Shown: positions 1 to 7,539 of the stretch, piece by piece
Numbering within the stretch: position 1 is the first letter of the stretch
Layout: every line of letters starts with the position of its first letter
Assembly (NCBI GenBank): GCA_007123335.1
Contig: SKLG01000183.1
Coordinates: forward strand, 1 to 17,739
Length of the DNA stretch: 17,739 bases
Direction of reading: 5' to 3'
From: Anaerolineae bacterium
GTDB lineage: Bacteria > Chloroflexota > Anaerolineae > UBA1429
The notes under the pieces: generated by a model
Told to the model about the DNA's origin: nothing
Databases searched by the model: none
What the model saw: only the letters and a program-made list of their open reading frames with translations
Translations under genes and position numbers: made by a program

Positions 1-2
1 AA

Positions 3-941
3 TACCGCTATGGCGGGGGCCGCGTGGGCAATGTGGGCGCCGAGACCATCACCGACCTGGCCACGCCGATCCCAGAGGTCGACTCGGTCACCAACTATCG
101 ACCGGCGGAGGGCGGCGCCGACGAGGAGACCCTGGACGAGACCAAGCTGCGCGGTCCACGAGACGCCCTCAAGACCCGCAACCGGGCCGTCACCCTGGAG
201 GATTTCGCCCTGCTGGCCGCCGAAACCCCAGGCGCTCTCGTGGCCCGCGCCCACGCCTATGTCGCCAAACCAAGCTCCGACGGCGACGGGTGTGGTCGCG
301 TCATCAACGTCGTCATTGTGCCCAGCAGCGAGGACGCCAAGCCGGTGCCCAGCGAGGTAGCCCTGGACATGGTGTGCCGCTATCTGAACGAACGCCGGCT
401 GATCACCACCCAGGTCTGCGTGCAAGGACCGCCCTACCACGATGTGGACGTGGCGCTGGACGTGCGCGCCCGCGATAACGCCGATCTCAAGACGGTCAAG
501 AACGCCATCGCCGATCGTCTGGAGGAATACTTTCATCCCCTCAAGGGCGGCGAGGACAAAAAAGGGTGGCCTTTTGGCCGCGACATCTACTATTCCGAGC
601 TTTTACGCGAGATCATGGTCTTGCCCGGCGTCCTACGGGTGGAGAGCCTGACGCTCTACAAGCTGCTAAAGCGCTTTGATACCAAGAGCGACGCCGATGG
701 CGAGATGAACGGTCTGATCGAGGCCGAGGGAGCGGCCTTCCCCGACGCGTGTTGGGGCGAGGGGCCGGACGGAGTGGTGATCGCCATCGTCGAATCACCC
801 CAACCCGGCGATCCTCCGGTGCAACGCTGGTATGTGGCCGCCGCCTACGATTGCTGCGACCTGCCCGTGGCCGATGGCGCCCTCATCGCCCTGCGCCAGG
901 CCAATATATCGATCAGCTACGCGCGACCGCGAGGAGCCTGA
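3..941 (+). CDS. Baseplate J-like protein, C-terminal part (5' truncated)
   Basis: This is the C-terminal 312 residues of a baseplate assembly protein of the J-like / TIGR02243 type, which in contractile injection systems (Afp11/12 equivalents) builds the baseplate wedges around the spike. The frame is open to the left edge, so the gene begins upstream. It starts in YRYGGGRVGNVGAETI, the usual glycine-rich stretch of these proteins, followed by LKTRNRAVTLEDFALLAAET, which matches the family's 'R.pgRaVT.eDFe.LA' segment. Next come the conserved VNVVIVP-type strand and the PPYHDVDVALDVRARDNAD segment. The C-terminal 60 residues are less conserved. The gene ends in TGATG, where the stop codon overlaps the next start by one base, so the two are probably translationally coupled. 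The GTG at 24 and the ATG at 10 (other frame) are not credible starts. Family assignment is from recognised motifs, not a search. Confidence 0.9.
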   Translation, partial: YRYGGGRVGNVGAETITDLATPIPEVDSVTNYRPAEGGADEETLDETKLRGPRDALKTRNRAVTLEDFALLAAETPGALVARAHAYVAKPSSDGDGCGRVINVVIVPSSEDAKPVPSEVALDMVCRYLNERRLITTQVCVQGPPYHDVDVALDVRARDNADLKTVKNAIADRLEEYFHPLKGGEDKKGWPFGRDIYYSELLREIMVLPGVLRVESLTLYKLLKRFDTKSDADGEMNGLIEAEGAAFPDACWGEGPDGVVIAIVESPQPGDPPVQRWYVAAAYDCCDLPVADGALIALRQANISISYARPRGA

Positions 942-3385
942 TGACGCGCCTGATTCGTCCCTACGATTTCATCCTGGATAACGCCAGCGGCTGGCAGCCA
1001 CTGGAGGCCGATGCCGCGTCGGTCGAGGAGGGCGACGGGCCCGTCGCCGGCATCCAGCTTCAACCGCTGGCGCAACGCCTTCCGGATCTCACCGATCCTC
1101 ACGGCACGTTCGGCGGGATCACGATGCCGCGCGGCGTAGCCGTGTGGGGCGACCAGATCTTTATCAGCGACCCCTCGCGGCACCGCATCCTGCATTGGCA
1201 GCCCTGTTGCGGCCCTGCCAGGGTGCTGGCCACCATCGGCGGCCTGGGGACCGAGCCGAGGCAGTTGGATACCCCCCTGGGCCTGGCCATCAGCCACAGG
1301 GATGACCTGGTAGTGGTGGATTCGGGCAACCGGCGATTGCAGTTGTTTACGTTGCCTGGGTTGGCCCTGCGCCGCATCCTGGGACCGTTCCCCTCCCGGC
1401 TTGCCGCGCCTCTGCCCGAAGAGCCCTTTTGGCATCCCATAGATGTCGCGCGGGGGCCTCATGGCCGCTTGTACGTGGCGGACCGGCAGGGCTTGATATG
1501 GCGGCTGGATGCGCAAGGGAGGCCAGACCCTCATTTTGACGGCAGCTTGCCCAGCGGGTTTGTGCCCCTGCTTATAGCCGTCGATAGCCTGGGGCGCATC
1601 TATCTCGTCAGCCAGGACCCGCCCAGCATCCTGCTCATGGACATCTACGGCAAGGTGATGCCCAGACCGGACCAACTCAAGACCGCCGTGGACCATTGGC
1701 TGTCCACGTATGCTCTCGCTGCCACCTTTGCCGAGGAAGCCACCGCCCGGTCCATGGTGTTGCCGGCCGAGCTCAGTCAGATGATGGATGTCGACCTGAA
1801 CCTCTACCTGGACCAAGCCCTAGATCAAGCCATGCGCCAGCACACAGAGTGCAAGACGCGTGAGGAGGTCCGCGAGGAGGTCTGGGCGCAGATCCGCGAC
1901 GCTGCCTACGAGACGGTGCTGCCGGCCGCATACGCCGCACACCTTCCACAATTCCTGGCCCGCGTCTTGACCGCCTCGCGCCTGAGCCTGCGCGAGAACC
2001 AGATCTTGTTGGCGGCGGGCGATCCGCGCGAGTGCTATCGTGAACCCCTCGCCACAGACTTGACCGTGGATGAGAACGGCTTTTTGGAGATAGAGGATGG
2101 CGATCCGGGGCCCTATCTGCATTATGTGCCGCCGCCGGCCACCTTTAGCCATGCGGGGCTGTATCGCATGCAACCCCTGGATAGCAGGCGCCTTGGCAAC
2201 CCCTGGCACCGGCTAACCCTGGAGATCGACGTGCCGGAGCGCACCGGCATCCGCGTCTTTACCTTTACCAGCGATGTCCTGCGGCCCACGCTAGCCACCG
2301 CGGGCTTGCTGACCGAGCCGCCGCAGCCCGATCCGTGGCAAGCGAACCCCGACAACGCCGACGAGTTCCTGATCCAGTCGCCGCCGGGCCGCTACCTTTA
2401 CCTGGCATTGGCGCTCAAGGGTCCCGGCAATCGCACGCCCAGCGTCAAGCGCATCTATGTCCATGCTCGTCGACAATCTTCGTTGAGCTATCTTCCCGCC
2501 GCCTACCAGGCGGACGAGACCAGCCGCCTGCTGTTGGACCGTCTGCTATCGCTGACCGACACGCTATTCGGGGAGATCGAGAGCCAGATCGAGGACTGGC
2601 CCCTGTTCCTGGACATGGCCGGCGCGCCGGACGATTTTTTGCCCTGGCTGGCCTCCTGGTTTGATCTGTCGCTGGAGCAGGTGTGGACCGAGGCGCAGCG
2701 GCGAGCATTCTTGCAGAATATCGTCGAGCTGTACCGCTGGCGCGGCACCATTCGAGGCATGCGCCTCATGCTCCAACTACACGCCAATCTGCAGGAGCCC
2801 ATGCCCCAGATCGTCGAGTACTACCGGGGTATCGGCCAGCCCGATCTAGAGACCTGGTCAGGGCGATCGTCTACTCCCCGATCTTGTGCTCAAACCAAGT
2901 GCTGTCCCGAAAAACAAGCGCTAAATGCCGAGGATGCCATGATCCTGAAGAACTGGTTGGGGCAGCCGCCCGAGGGGGACGCACCGCATCACTTTGGTGT
3001 GCTGCTGCCGGCCTTTGCAGTGGATACAGAGGAGAAACGCGCCATCATCGTGCGCCTTATCGACGGGAACAAGCCTGCGCATACCCATTTCAGCATCCGC
3101 CCTGTGTCCCGTGGCTTGCGACTGGGCTCCACCACCATACGCGGTTCAGCCCTGGGGCTGGATAGCCTATTGGGGGGGCATCCGCAGTGGCGTCTGCCCG
3201 CCCAGTCCCCCAGATTCGACGAGGATAGCGTCTTGGCCGTCAGCACCGCGTTGCCGCCGGCCACCGCGCCCCGCTCGGTCTCGGTTCGCCTCGGGGTCAC
3301 GCGGTTGGGCGAGCCACAGTTGGGCTGTCGCATCTGCGCTCCCTGTGTTGTAGGGGAAGAATCGGAAGGAGAGCATACACCATGA
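941..3385 (+). CDS. eCIS/phage tail protein with N-terminal NHL-type beta-propeller
   Basis: This 814-residue protein probably sits in the baseplate next to the J-like protein. Residues about 60-235 hold NHL/propeller-like blades (IFISDPSRHRILHW, LVVVDSGNRRLQLF, LYVADRQGLIWRLD, IYLVSQDPPSILLMD). A middle region (about 240-510) is not recognised. Residues about 513-760 match the phage tail protein domain TIGR02242: SLSYLPAAYQ, FLPWLASWFDL, ELYRWRGTIRGMRLML, HFGVLLP, then KPAHTHF and a final LGSTTIRGS...LGG. The ATG at 941 is chosen because it overlaps the preceding stop and has AGGAG at 932-936; the frame is open further upstream (to 749) but that stretch lies inside the J-like gene. Just after the YRWRGT block, residues around 645-660 are unusually Cys/Ser-rich (RSSTPRSCAQTKCCPEKQ). 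The C-terminus carries CRICAPC. The gene overlaps the next by ATGA at 3382. Confidence 0.9.
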   Translation: MTRLIRPYDFILDNASGWQPLEADAASVEEGDGPVAGIQLQPLAQRLPDLTDPHGTFGGITMPRGVAVWGDQIFISDPSRHRILHWQPCCGPARVLATIGGLGTEPRQLDTPLGLAISHRDDLVVVDSGNRRLQLFTLPGLALRRILGPFPSRLAAPLPEEPFWHPIDVARGPHGRLYVADRQGLIWRLDAQGRPDPHFDGSLPSGFVPLLIAVDSLGRIYLVSQDPPSILLMDIYGKVMPRPDQLKTAVDHWLSTYALAATFAEEATARSMVLPAELSQMMDVDLNLYLDQALDQAMRQHTECKTREEVREEVWAQIRDAAYETVLPAAYAAHLPQFLARVLTASRLSLRENQILLAAGDPRECYREPLATDLTVDENGFLEIEDGDPGPYLHYVPPPATFSHAGLYRMQPLDSRRLGNPWHRLTLEIDVPERTGIRVFTFTSDVLRPTLATAGLLTEPPQPDPWQANPDNADEFLIQSPPGRYLYLALALKGPGNRTPSVKRIYVHARRQSSLSYLPAAYQADETSRLLLDRLLSLTDTLFGEIESQIEDWPLFLDMAGAPDDFLPWLASWFDLSLEQVWTEAQRRAFLQNIVELYRWRGTIRGMRLMLQLHANLQEPMPQIVEYYRGIGQPDLETWSGRSSTPRSCAQTKCCPEKQALNAEDAMILKNWLGQPPEGDAPHHFGVLLPAFAVDTEEKRAIIVRLIDGNKPAHTHFSIRPVSRGLRLGSTTIRGSALGLDSLLGGHPQWRLPAQSPRFDEDSVLAVSTALPPATAPRSVSVRLGVTRLGEPQLGCRICAPCVVGEESEGEHTP

Positions 3386-6372
3386 CTCAGACATCATCGC
3401 CTGATGGCGTCTGCCTGCCCTGTGGCTTGCAGAAATTTGAGCGCAATCGCTACTTTGATGGCAAGCTGTTGGTGACCAGGGATTTTCAGCAGGAGCAGGA
3501 CCATTTCAGGGGCAAGAACCGGTTGCACAACGACCTGCTGCATGGCACCGGCACCGTCTGCGGCCTCAAGGTTGAGCAGCACCCCAACCCGGCCTGTCGC
3601 CATCGCTTTGTCGTGCTAGAGCCCGGTCTGGCGTTGGACTGCTGTGGCAACGAGATCGTCGTCCACGAGGAGCGGATCGTCGACCTGCAAGAACTGATTG
3701 AGGAGGCCTTGCGGGCCGGCGGCCTCTTTCCCACCACCGGCGATCCCGCAGACCACGATATCTACCTGCGGATCGCCTACACCGAGTGCAACACCGAGCC
3801 CGTTCCCGCGCTCTTGGACGATTGCGGCTGCACCGAGGCCAACGTCGAGTTCAACCGCACGAGAGAGGGCTACCGCCTCTTTGTGGATCTGACCGAGCCG
3901 GTTAGCGAATCCACAGACCCCCTGGATGCCCGGCTGGAATGGCAACATACTCTGTTCACGGCCCATCCGCGGGCGATCGTGGTCGACCGCTCGTTGCAGC
4001 GCCTTTACGTGGCCGAGTGGGACGGCGATGACGGGTGGCTGCGCATGTACGACACCAGCAACCACAGCTTGTTGGTGCCCCCAGTGTCGCTGAGCGCGGA
4101 ACCGGCCATACCCGTGGCTGCCAGCCGCTCCAATCTGGGGGATCTCGTCTATGTGGCGGCAGCCATCGAGGAGGATGTGGAGGGCTCCCCCATCACCAGC
4201 GTCCACATCCTGATCTTTGACCAAAATCTGTTAGAGACAGCTCCGGATACGGCGATGCGGGCCAGCTTGACGGTCGATGCCGAGACCCTGGCGGGCTTGG
4301 ATGTCTCGCCGCTGGACGACAGCCTGTACGCCCTGCTGCCCGACGGCCGGATCATGCGCTGGAGCAGCAACTCGATCCGCGACTGGGTGGACGGCGTCGG
4401 TAGCGAGCCGGCGCCCGTGGTTCAGGATCTGCGCAACGCCGATTCCGACCCCACCACGGCGACGGTCACCCCCGGCGACATGACCATCAGGCAAGATGGC
4501 CGCTGGATGGTGGTGGCGGATACCTCACAGCCGCGCCTCATCGTCCTCAACCTCGCCCAGTTCGCCACAGAGGTGCCGCTGGGCGACGACGTGTCCAACT
4601 TGATGAAGGGCTTTGCCCTGCCCGCCGGACACGTGCCCTTTGTGGTCGAGTTCAGCTACGACGGCGAATACCTCTATGCCCTGGGGCGCGAGAGCCAGAT
4701 GCTCTACCGCATCGAGGTGCGCACCAGCCTGGACGACTTTATTCCCATCATCCCCAGCGAGGGCAATGCCTTTAGCGCCGTGCTCCTGGCCAATCCCCCA
4801 GAGGCGGGTGATCCGCTCAAGCCGCTGCCGCTGGATATGGGCATCTCGCCGCGAGACAACTGGATTTATGTGCTGCGCCGCGAGTTCGACGCCGCCGGCG
4901 ATCCACGAGATCGAGGCGAGGTGCTGATCCTCTCGGTAGACGCCATCAACGAGCGCCGCGGGCCGGACACCTCCGACCTGGAGAACACGCCCGAGATTGG
5001 CCGGGGCGTCGTGCACACCAAGGACAACGCCCTCTTTCAGAACCTGGCCTTCCTGGGGCAGCGCCTATACGTGGCTGGCGAGACGTTGCCGGCTGATCCC
5101 ACCGATGAGCCGACCCAGGGCAGCATCAGTATCCTTTATGTCAACGAGGCGGCGTGCGATGCCTTTATCGACCGCGTCATCGAGGGCTGCGACACCTGCG
5201 ACGATCACACGACCGGCGTGATCATCGCCTCCATCCAGGGCTATCAGTGGAATGAGCCCATGACCAGCGATCAGTTGGCCTCGGTTAACGTCATCGACAA
5301 CCTGACCCACCGGCCCATGGTGCCCAGCACCAACACCCTGCGTCAGGTCATCGAATGTATGCTGGAAAAGGGGATCAGCGAGGGCATCCCCGGACCTCGC
5401 GGCGCGGCGGGGCCGCAGGGCGATGATGGCGCCCGTGGCCCTGGCATCACCGACGTCGATGTCAACACCTTGTCGCCGGGCAGCAGCGCCACCGCAGACC
5501 TGGAGCCGATCCCAGGCGACCCCGAGGGCGACCAACGGCTCCTCCTGGGGATTCCTGCGGGAGCCGATGGCGACGCCGGCCCGCGCGGCCCAGGCATCAC
5601 CGAGGTCGTCGCCAATACGTTGCCGCCGGGCAGCAGCGCCACGGCGGACCTGGAGCCGATCCCAGACGATCCCGAGGGCGACCAGCGGCTGCTCCTGGGC
5701 ATCCCACGCGGCGCCGACGGCGCGAGCCCCACGCCCGAAGAGTTCAACCGGGTGACTCACGCCAGTTGGCACCACGATGAGGTCATCTCGATCACCGAGT
5801 TTGCGGAGCGTCTGTTCCCGGTGGGGTTTGTCGTCCTATTCAGGGAGCCAGTGCGGGAGGACGCTGTTCATCGCCGACACGCCTTTGCCAAGATTCGTCG
5901 GCGCGAGCAAATGCCCGGAGGCATACAACTGGAATGCGAGTGCGTGATCCCGATGGATGTAGAGCCCGTGGAATCTTTCGAAATCGAGGACAGAGAAGTC
6001 ACGTGGCTGATCGGCGACACGCCCACCCCTAACCGTTTCGAGCTGGTGACCGCCGCAGAGCCGGTGAGAGGTCAGTCATTCGTTCGTGGCCTCCGCCTGG
6101 TGCCGCCAGAGGAGTGGAGCAATCAGGATCTGCTTAGTAGATTCATTGGGCATTTGATGGGGCAAGTTCCTTCGGCTTACTTCACAGTGACGATCGTGCT
6201 GCGCAGCGAGTGGATCCTCGACGAGCGGGGGCGCGCCCTGGACGGCGACCACATCTGGCCGGGCGTGCCGGAGGGCCCGACGGCGGCGGGTGTCAATGGG
6301 CGTATGAGCGGCAACGGAACACAAGGCGGCGACTGGGTGAGTGTGTTGCATATCATGCTCCCACCGCACTAG
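3382..6372 (+). CDS. Large fibre-like protein: split module + beta-propeller + collagen-like repeats
   Basis: This 996-residue protein has no single family name that I recognise. Residues about 10-170 carry a module shared with the genes at 6445 and 8510 (NRYFDGKLLVTRDF at the start, HNDLLHGTGTVCGLKV at 49-64, PGLALDCCGNEIVV after it). Residues about 195-588 look like a six- or seven-bladed beta-propeller (LYVAEWDGDDGWLRMYD, LDDSLYALLPDGRIMRW, FSYDGEYLYALGRES, LGQRLYVAGE). The tail of the shared module then seems to resume at about 592-662 (Cys 592, 603, 606; VIDNLTHRPMVPST; VIECML). Residues about 669-782 are collagen-like Gly-X-Y triplets mixed with two 50-residue tandem repeats. The last 215 residues form an unrecognised, lower-GC tip domain. 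The collagen/GIPRG architecture resembles phage receptor-binding fibres, so I infer a fibre or target-recognition role. The ATG is preceded by AAGGAG at 3366-3371 and overlaps the previous stop. Confidence 0.88.
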   Translation: MTQTSSPDGVCLPCGLQKFERNRYFDGKLLVTRDFQQEQDHFRGKNRLHNDLLHGTGTVCGLKVEQHPNPACRHRFVVLEPGLALDCCGNEIVVHEERIVDLQELIEEALRAGGLFPTTGDPADHDIYLRIAYTECNTEPVPALLDDCGCTEANVEFNRTREGYRLFVDLTEPVSESTDPLDARLEWQHTLFTAHPRAIVVDRSLQRLYVAEWDGDDGWLRMYDTSNHSLLVPPVSLSAEPAIPVAASRSNLGDLVYVAAAIEEDVEGSPITSVHILIFDQNLLETAPDTAMRASLTVDAETLAGLDVSPLDDSLYALLPDGRIMRWSSNSIRDWVDGVGSEPAPVVQDLRNADSDPTTATVTPGDMTIRQDGRWMVVADTSQPRLIVLNLAQFATEVPLGDDVSNLMKGFALPAGHVPFVVEFSYDGEYLYALGRESQMLYRIEVRTSLDDFIPIIPSEGNAFSAVLLANPPEAGDPLKPLPLDMGISPRDNWIYVLRREFDAAGDPRDRGEVLILSVDAINERRGPDTSDLENTPEIGRGVVHTKDNALFQNLAFLGQRLYVAGETLPADPTDEPTQGSISILYVNEAACDAFIDRVIEGCDTCDDHTTGVIIASIQGYQWNEPMTSDQLASVNVIDNLTHRPMVPSTNTLRQVIECMLEKGISEGIPGPRGAAGPQGDDGARGPGITDVDVNTLSPGSSATADLEPIPGDPEGDQRLLLGIPAGADGDAGPRGPGITEVVANTLPPGSSATADLEPIPDDPEGDQRLLLGIPRGADGASPTPEEFNRVTHASWHHDEVISITEFAERLFPVGFVVLFREPVREDAVHRRHAFAKIRRREQMPGGIQLECECVIPMDVEPVESFEIEDREVTWLIGDTPTPNRFELVTAAEPVRGQSFVRGLRLVPPEEWSNQDLLSRFIGHLMGQVPSAYFTVTIVLRSEWILDERGRALDGDHIWPGVPEGPTAAGVNGRMSGNGTQGGDWVSVLHIMLPPH
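5419..5718 (+). repeat. Two in-frame tandem 150-bp repeats (collagen-like/fibre motif)
   Basis: Two head-to-tail units of 50 codons (5419-5568 and 5569-5718) lie inside the fibre-like gene. Each runs GD.G.RGPGIT, then NTL.PGSSATADLEPIP, then DPEGDQRLLLGIP.GAD. By my count 42 of 50 residues are identical, with changes at unit positions 3, 5, 12, 14, 15, 19, 33 and 47. A partial collagen-like stretch (GIPGPRGAAGPQ) precedes unit 1 and the start of a further unit (GAS) follows unit 2. The 'tLpPGs.At...LlLGIPrG..G' signature is common in phage tail-fibre and receptor-binding proteins between collagen-like triplets. Copy number could vary by slippage or recombination. Confidence 0.93.
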
Positions 6373-6444
6373 CCGCGATCCGCACCGCGTCATGTGGTGA
6401 GCCGGCTGCCAGCGCCACGCCTTGTTTGCTGGCTAGCCTAAAGA
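6373..6444 (+). other. 72-bp intergenic gap with bulged hairpin (6404-6438)
   Basis: This is the largest non-coding gap in the window. It contains an inverted repeat: left arm GGCTGCCAGC (6404-6413), a 14-nt loop, and right arm GCTGGCTAGCC (6428-6438). These form ten base pairs with T6434 bulged. No run of T follows, so it is not a standard intrinsic terminator. It could be an attenuator, an RNA processing or stability element, or chance in GC-rich DNA. No clear -35/-10 promoter is visible. Confidence 0.5.
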
Positions 6445-7539
6445 ATGCCAAGGATGCTGACGATGGGGATACCCGGTAGCTCAGAGCATTTGATAGCTGG
6501 ACAACTGGTCCGTTCTCGTTACTTTCCGCGTCAACTGGTGACCGCGACGGATTTGAACGCGGACCAGACCTATTTCCGCGAGCTCGTGCGCCGCCATAAC
6601 CGCTACCTCCATGGCTGTGGCGTCGTGTGCGGGTTGGAGGTGCTGCTGGGCGAGGACAACGAGGGCCATCCTCAGATCATAGTCACGCCTGGGCACGCCA
6701 TCAGCCCACAGGGGGATGACATTCACGTCCCGGAACAGCAGACGATCCCCATGGACGATCTCGATGAATGTATCGGTCTGGGTCAGGGGCAGCGTCTTTA
6801 TATCGTCCTCCGTTACATCGAGACGCCGCTTTGTCCTGTGCCGACTCTGCCGGGCCCCTGCACGCCCACGGCCGGCCAGCAGTTCTCCCGCCTTCAGGCC
6901 GGCTTTGAGCTGGTCTGCACAGCCGAGTTGCCGTCGGCTTGTGGCGAGACGCCACCCTGCGGCGACCTGACGTGCGAGCTGCTGCGCGACGCGCCGCCGC
7001 AAGAATCGCAGTGCGCCACCGCAGCCTGCCCGTCCTATGGCGCCGATCCCTGGGTGGTCCTCGCCGCCCTCGATCTGGACACCCACGGCGCCGTGAGCGC
7101 CATCGACTATGGCGTGCGCCGACGCGTGCTCTCTGTCCAGTTTGTCGTGGAGGCGCTGCGCTGCTTGCTGCCGAGGATCACGGCGATATCACCTGGCTCG
7201 GGGGTTCAGGGCACGCGCATGCTGGCTTTGGTCATCGGCGAACGCCTGATGGATACGCATACGGTACGCTTTAGGGACATGGGCATCAGCGCGCGCATCG
7301 TGTCACAATCCCTTGATGGCCATTGGGTACTGATCCAAATGGATATCGCCGACGACGCGGCGCTCGGGCCGCAAGAGTTCCAGGTCATTACACCCCGGGG
7401 CGTCGCCAATAGCGCTGCTTGTGATGTGCAGTTTACCGTGCTACCACGGCTGGTGGGCTATGGGTATGGATACGGGTACATGCCCTACGGCGCGCCCCGA
7501 GATCAGACGACGCCCGGCATCGGGGGGAACCTGCTATGA
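6445..7539 (+). CDS. Shared-module protein with C-terminal TIG-like domain and GY-rich tail
   Basis: This protein is 364 residues long (358 if translation starts at 6463). Residues about 15-240 are the same module as in the genes at 3382 and 8510: SRYFPRQLVTATDL, RRHNRYLHGCGVVCGLEV (49-66), PGHAISPQGDDIHVP, then YIETPLCPVPTLPGPC, and WVVLAALDLD...AIDYGVRRR...LRCLL. The function of this module is unknown to me. Residues about 245-340 look like an IPT/TIG-type Ig-like domain (ITAISPGSGVQGTRM at its start, GPQEFQVITPRGVANSA near its end), a fold often found in surface and adhesive proteins. The tail contains VGYGYGYGYMPYG. The protein is rich in cysteine (about a dozen). There is no signal peptide, as expected for an eCIS particle component made in the cytoplasm. 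The stop overlaps the next start by ATGA at 7536. A structural or adaptor role in the particle is inferred from context. Confidence 0.87.
   Translation: MPRMLTMGIPGSSEHLIAGQLVRSRYFPRQLVTATDLNADQTYFRELVRRHNRYLHGCGVVCGLEVLLGEDNEGHPQIIVTPGHAISPQGDDIHVPEQQTIPMDDLDECIGLGQGQRLYIVLRYIETPLCPVPTLPGPCTPTAGQQFSRLQAGFELVCTAELPSACGETPPCGDLTCELLRDAPPQESQCATAACPSYGADPWVVLAALDLDTHGAVSAIDYGVRRRVLSVQFVVEALRCLLPRITAISPGSGVQGTRMLALVIGERLMDTHTVRFRDMGISARIVSQSLDGHWVLIQMDIADDAALGPQEFQVITPRGVANSAACDVQFTVLPRLVGYGYGYGYMPYGAPRDQTTPGIGGNLL
6450..6454 (+). promoter_or_regulatory. Ribosome binding site suggesting a start at 6463
   Basis: Three in-frame ATGs (6445, 6454, 6463) open the next gene. AAGGA at 6450-6454 sits 8 nt before the ATG at 6463, which is good spacing, while no comparable site precedes 6445. 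The real start may therefore be 6463, shortening the protein by six residues. The first six residues are not part of any conserved block. Confidence 0.45.

Noticed and set aside
749..940. Upstream extension of the tail protein frame by 64 codons
   Set aside because: The stretch lies inside the well-supported J-like gene, is Arg-rich and out of character, and the ATG at 941 has an RBS and a stop-start overlap.
917..1816. Open frame on the - strand (299 codons)
   Set aside because: It lies fully opposite the propeller region of the tail protein, shows no domain motif and has Gln/Arg-rich shadow composition. Similar - strand frames at 3616-4224, 5065-5775, 11441-12193 and 16923-17618 are rejected for the same reason.
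5419..5718. Tandem repeats as CRISPR or mobile-element repeats
   Set aside because: The units are in frame, adjacent without spacers and encode a fibre-type protein motif.
6404..6438. Intrinsic terminator after the fibre-like gene
   Set aside because: The hairpin is real but has no following T-run, and the genes on both sides belong to the same system, so I list it only as a structured element.
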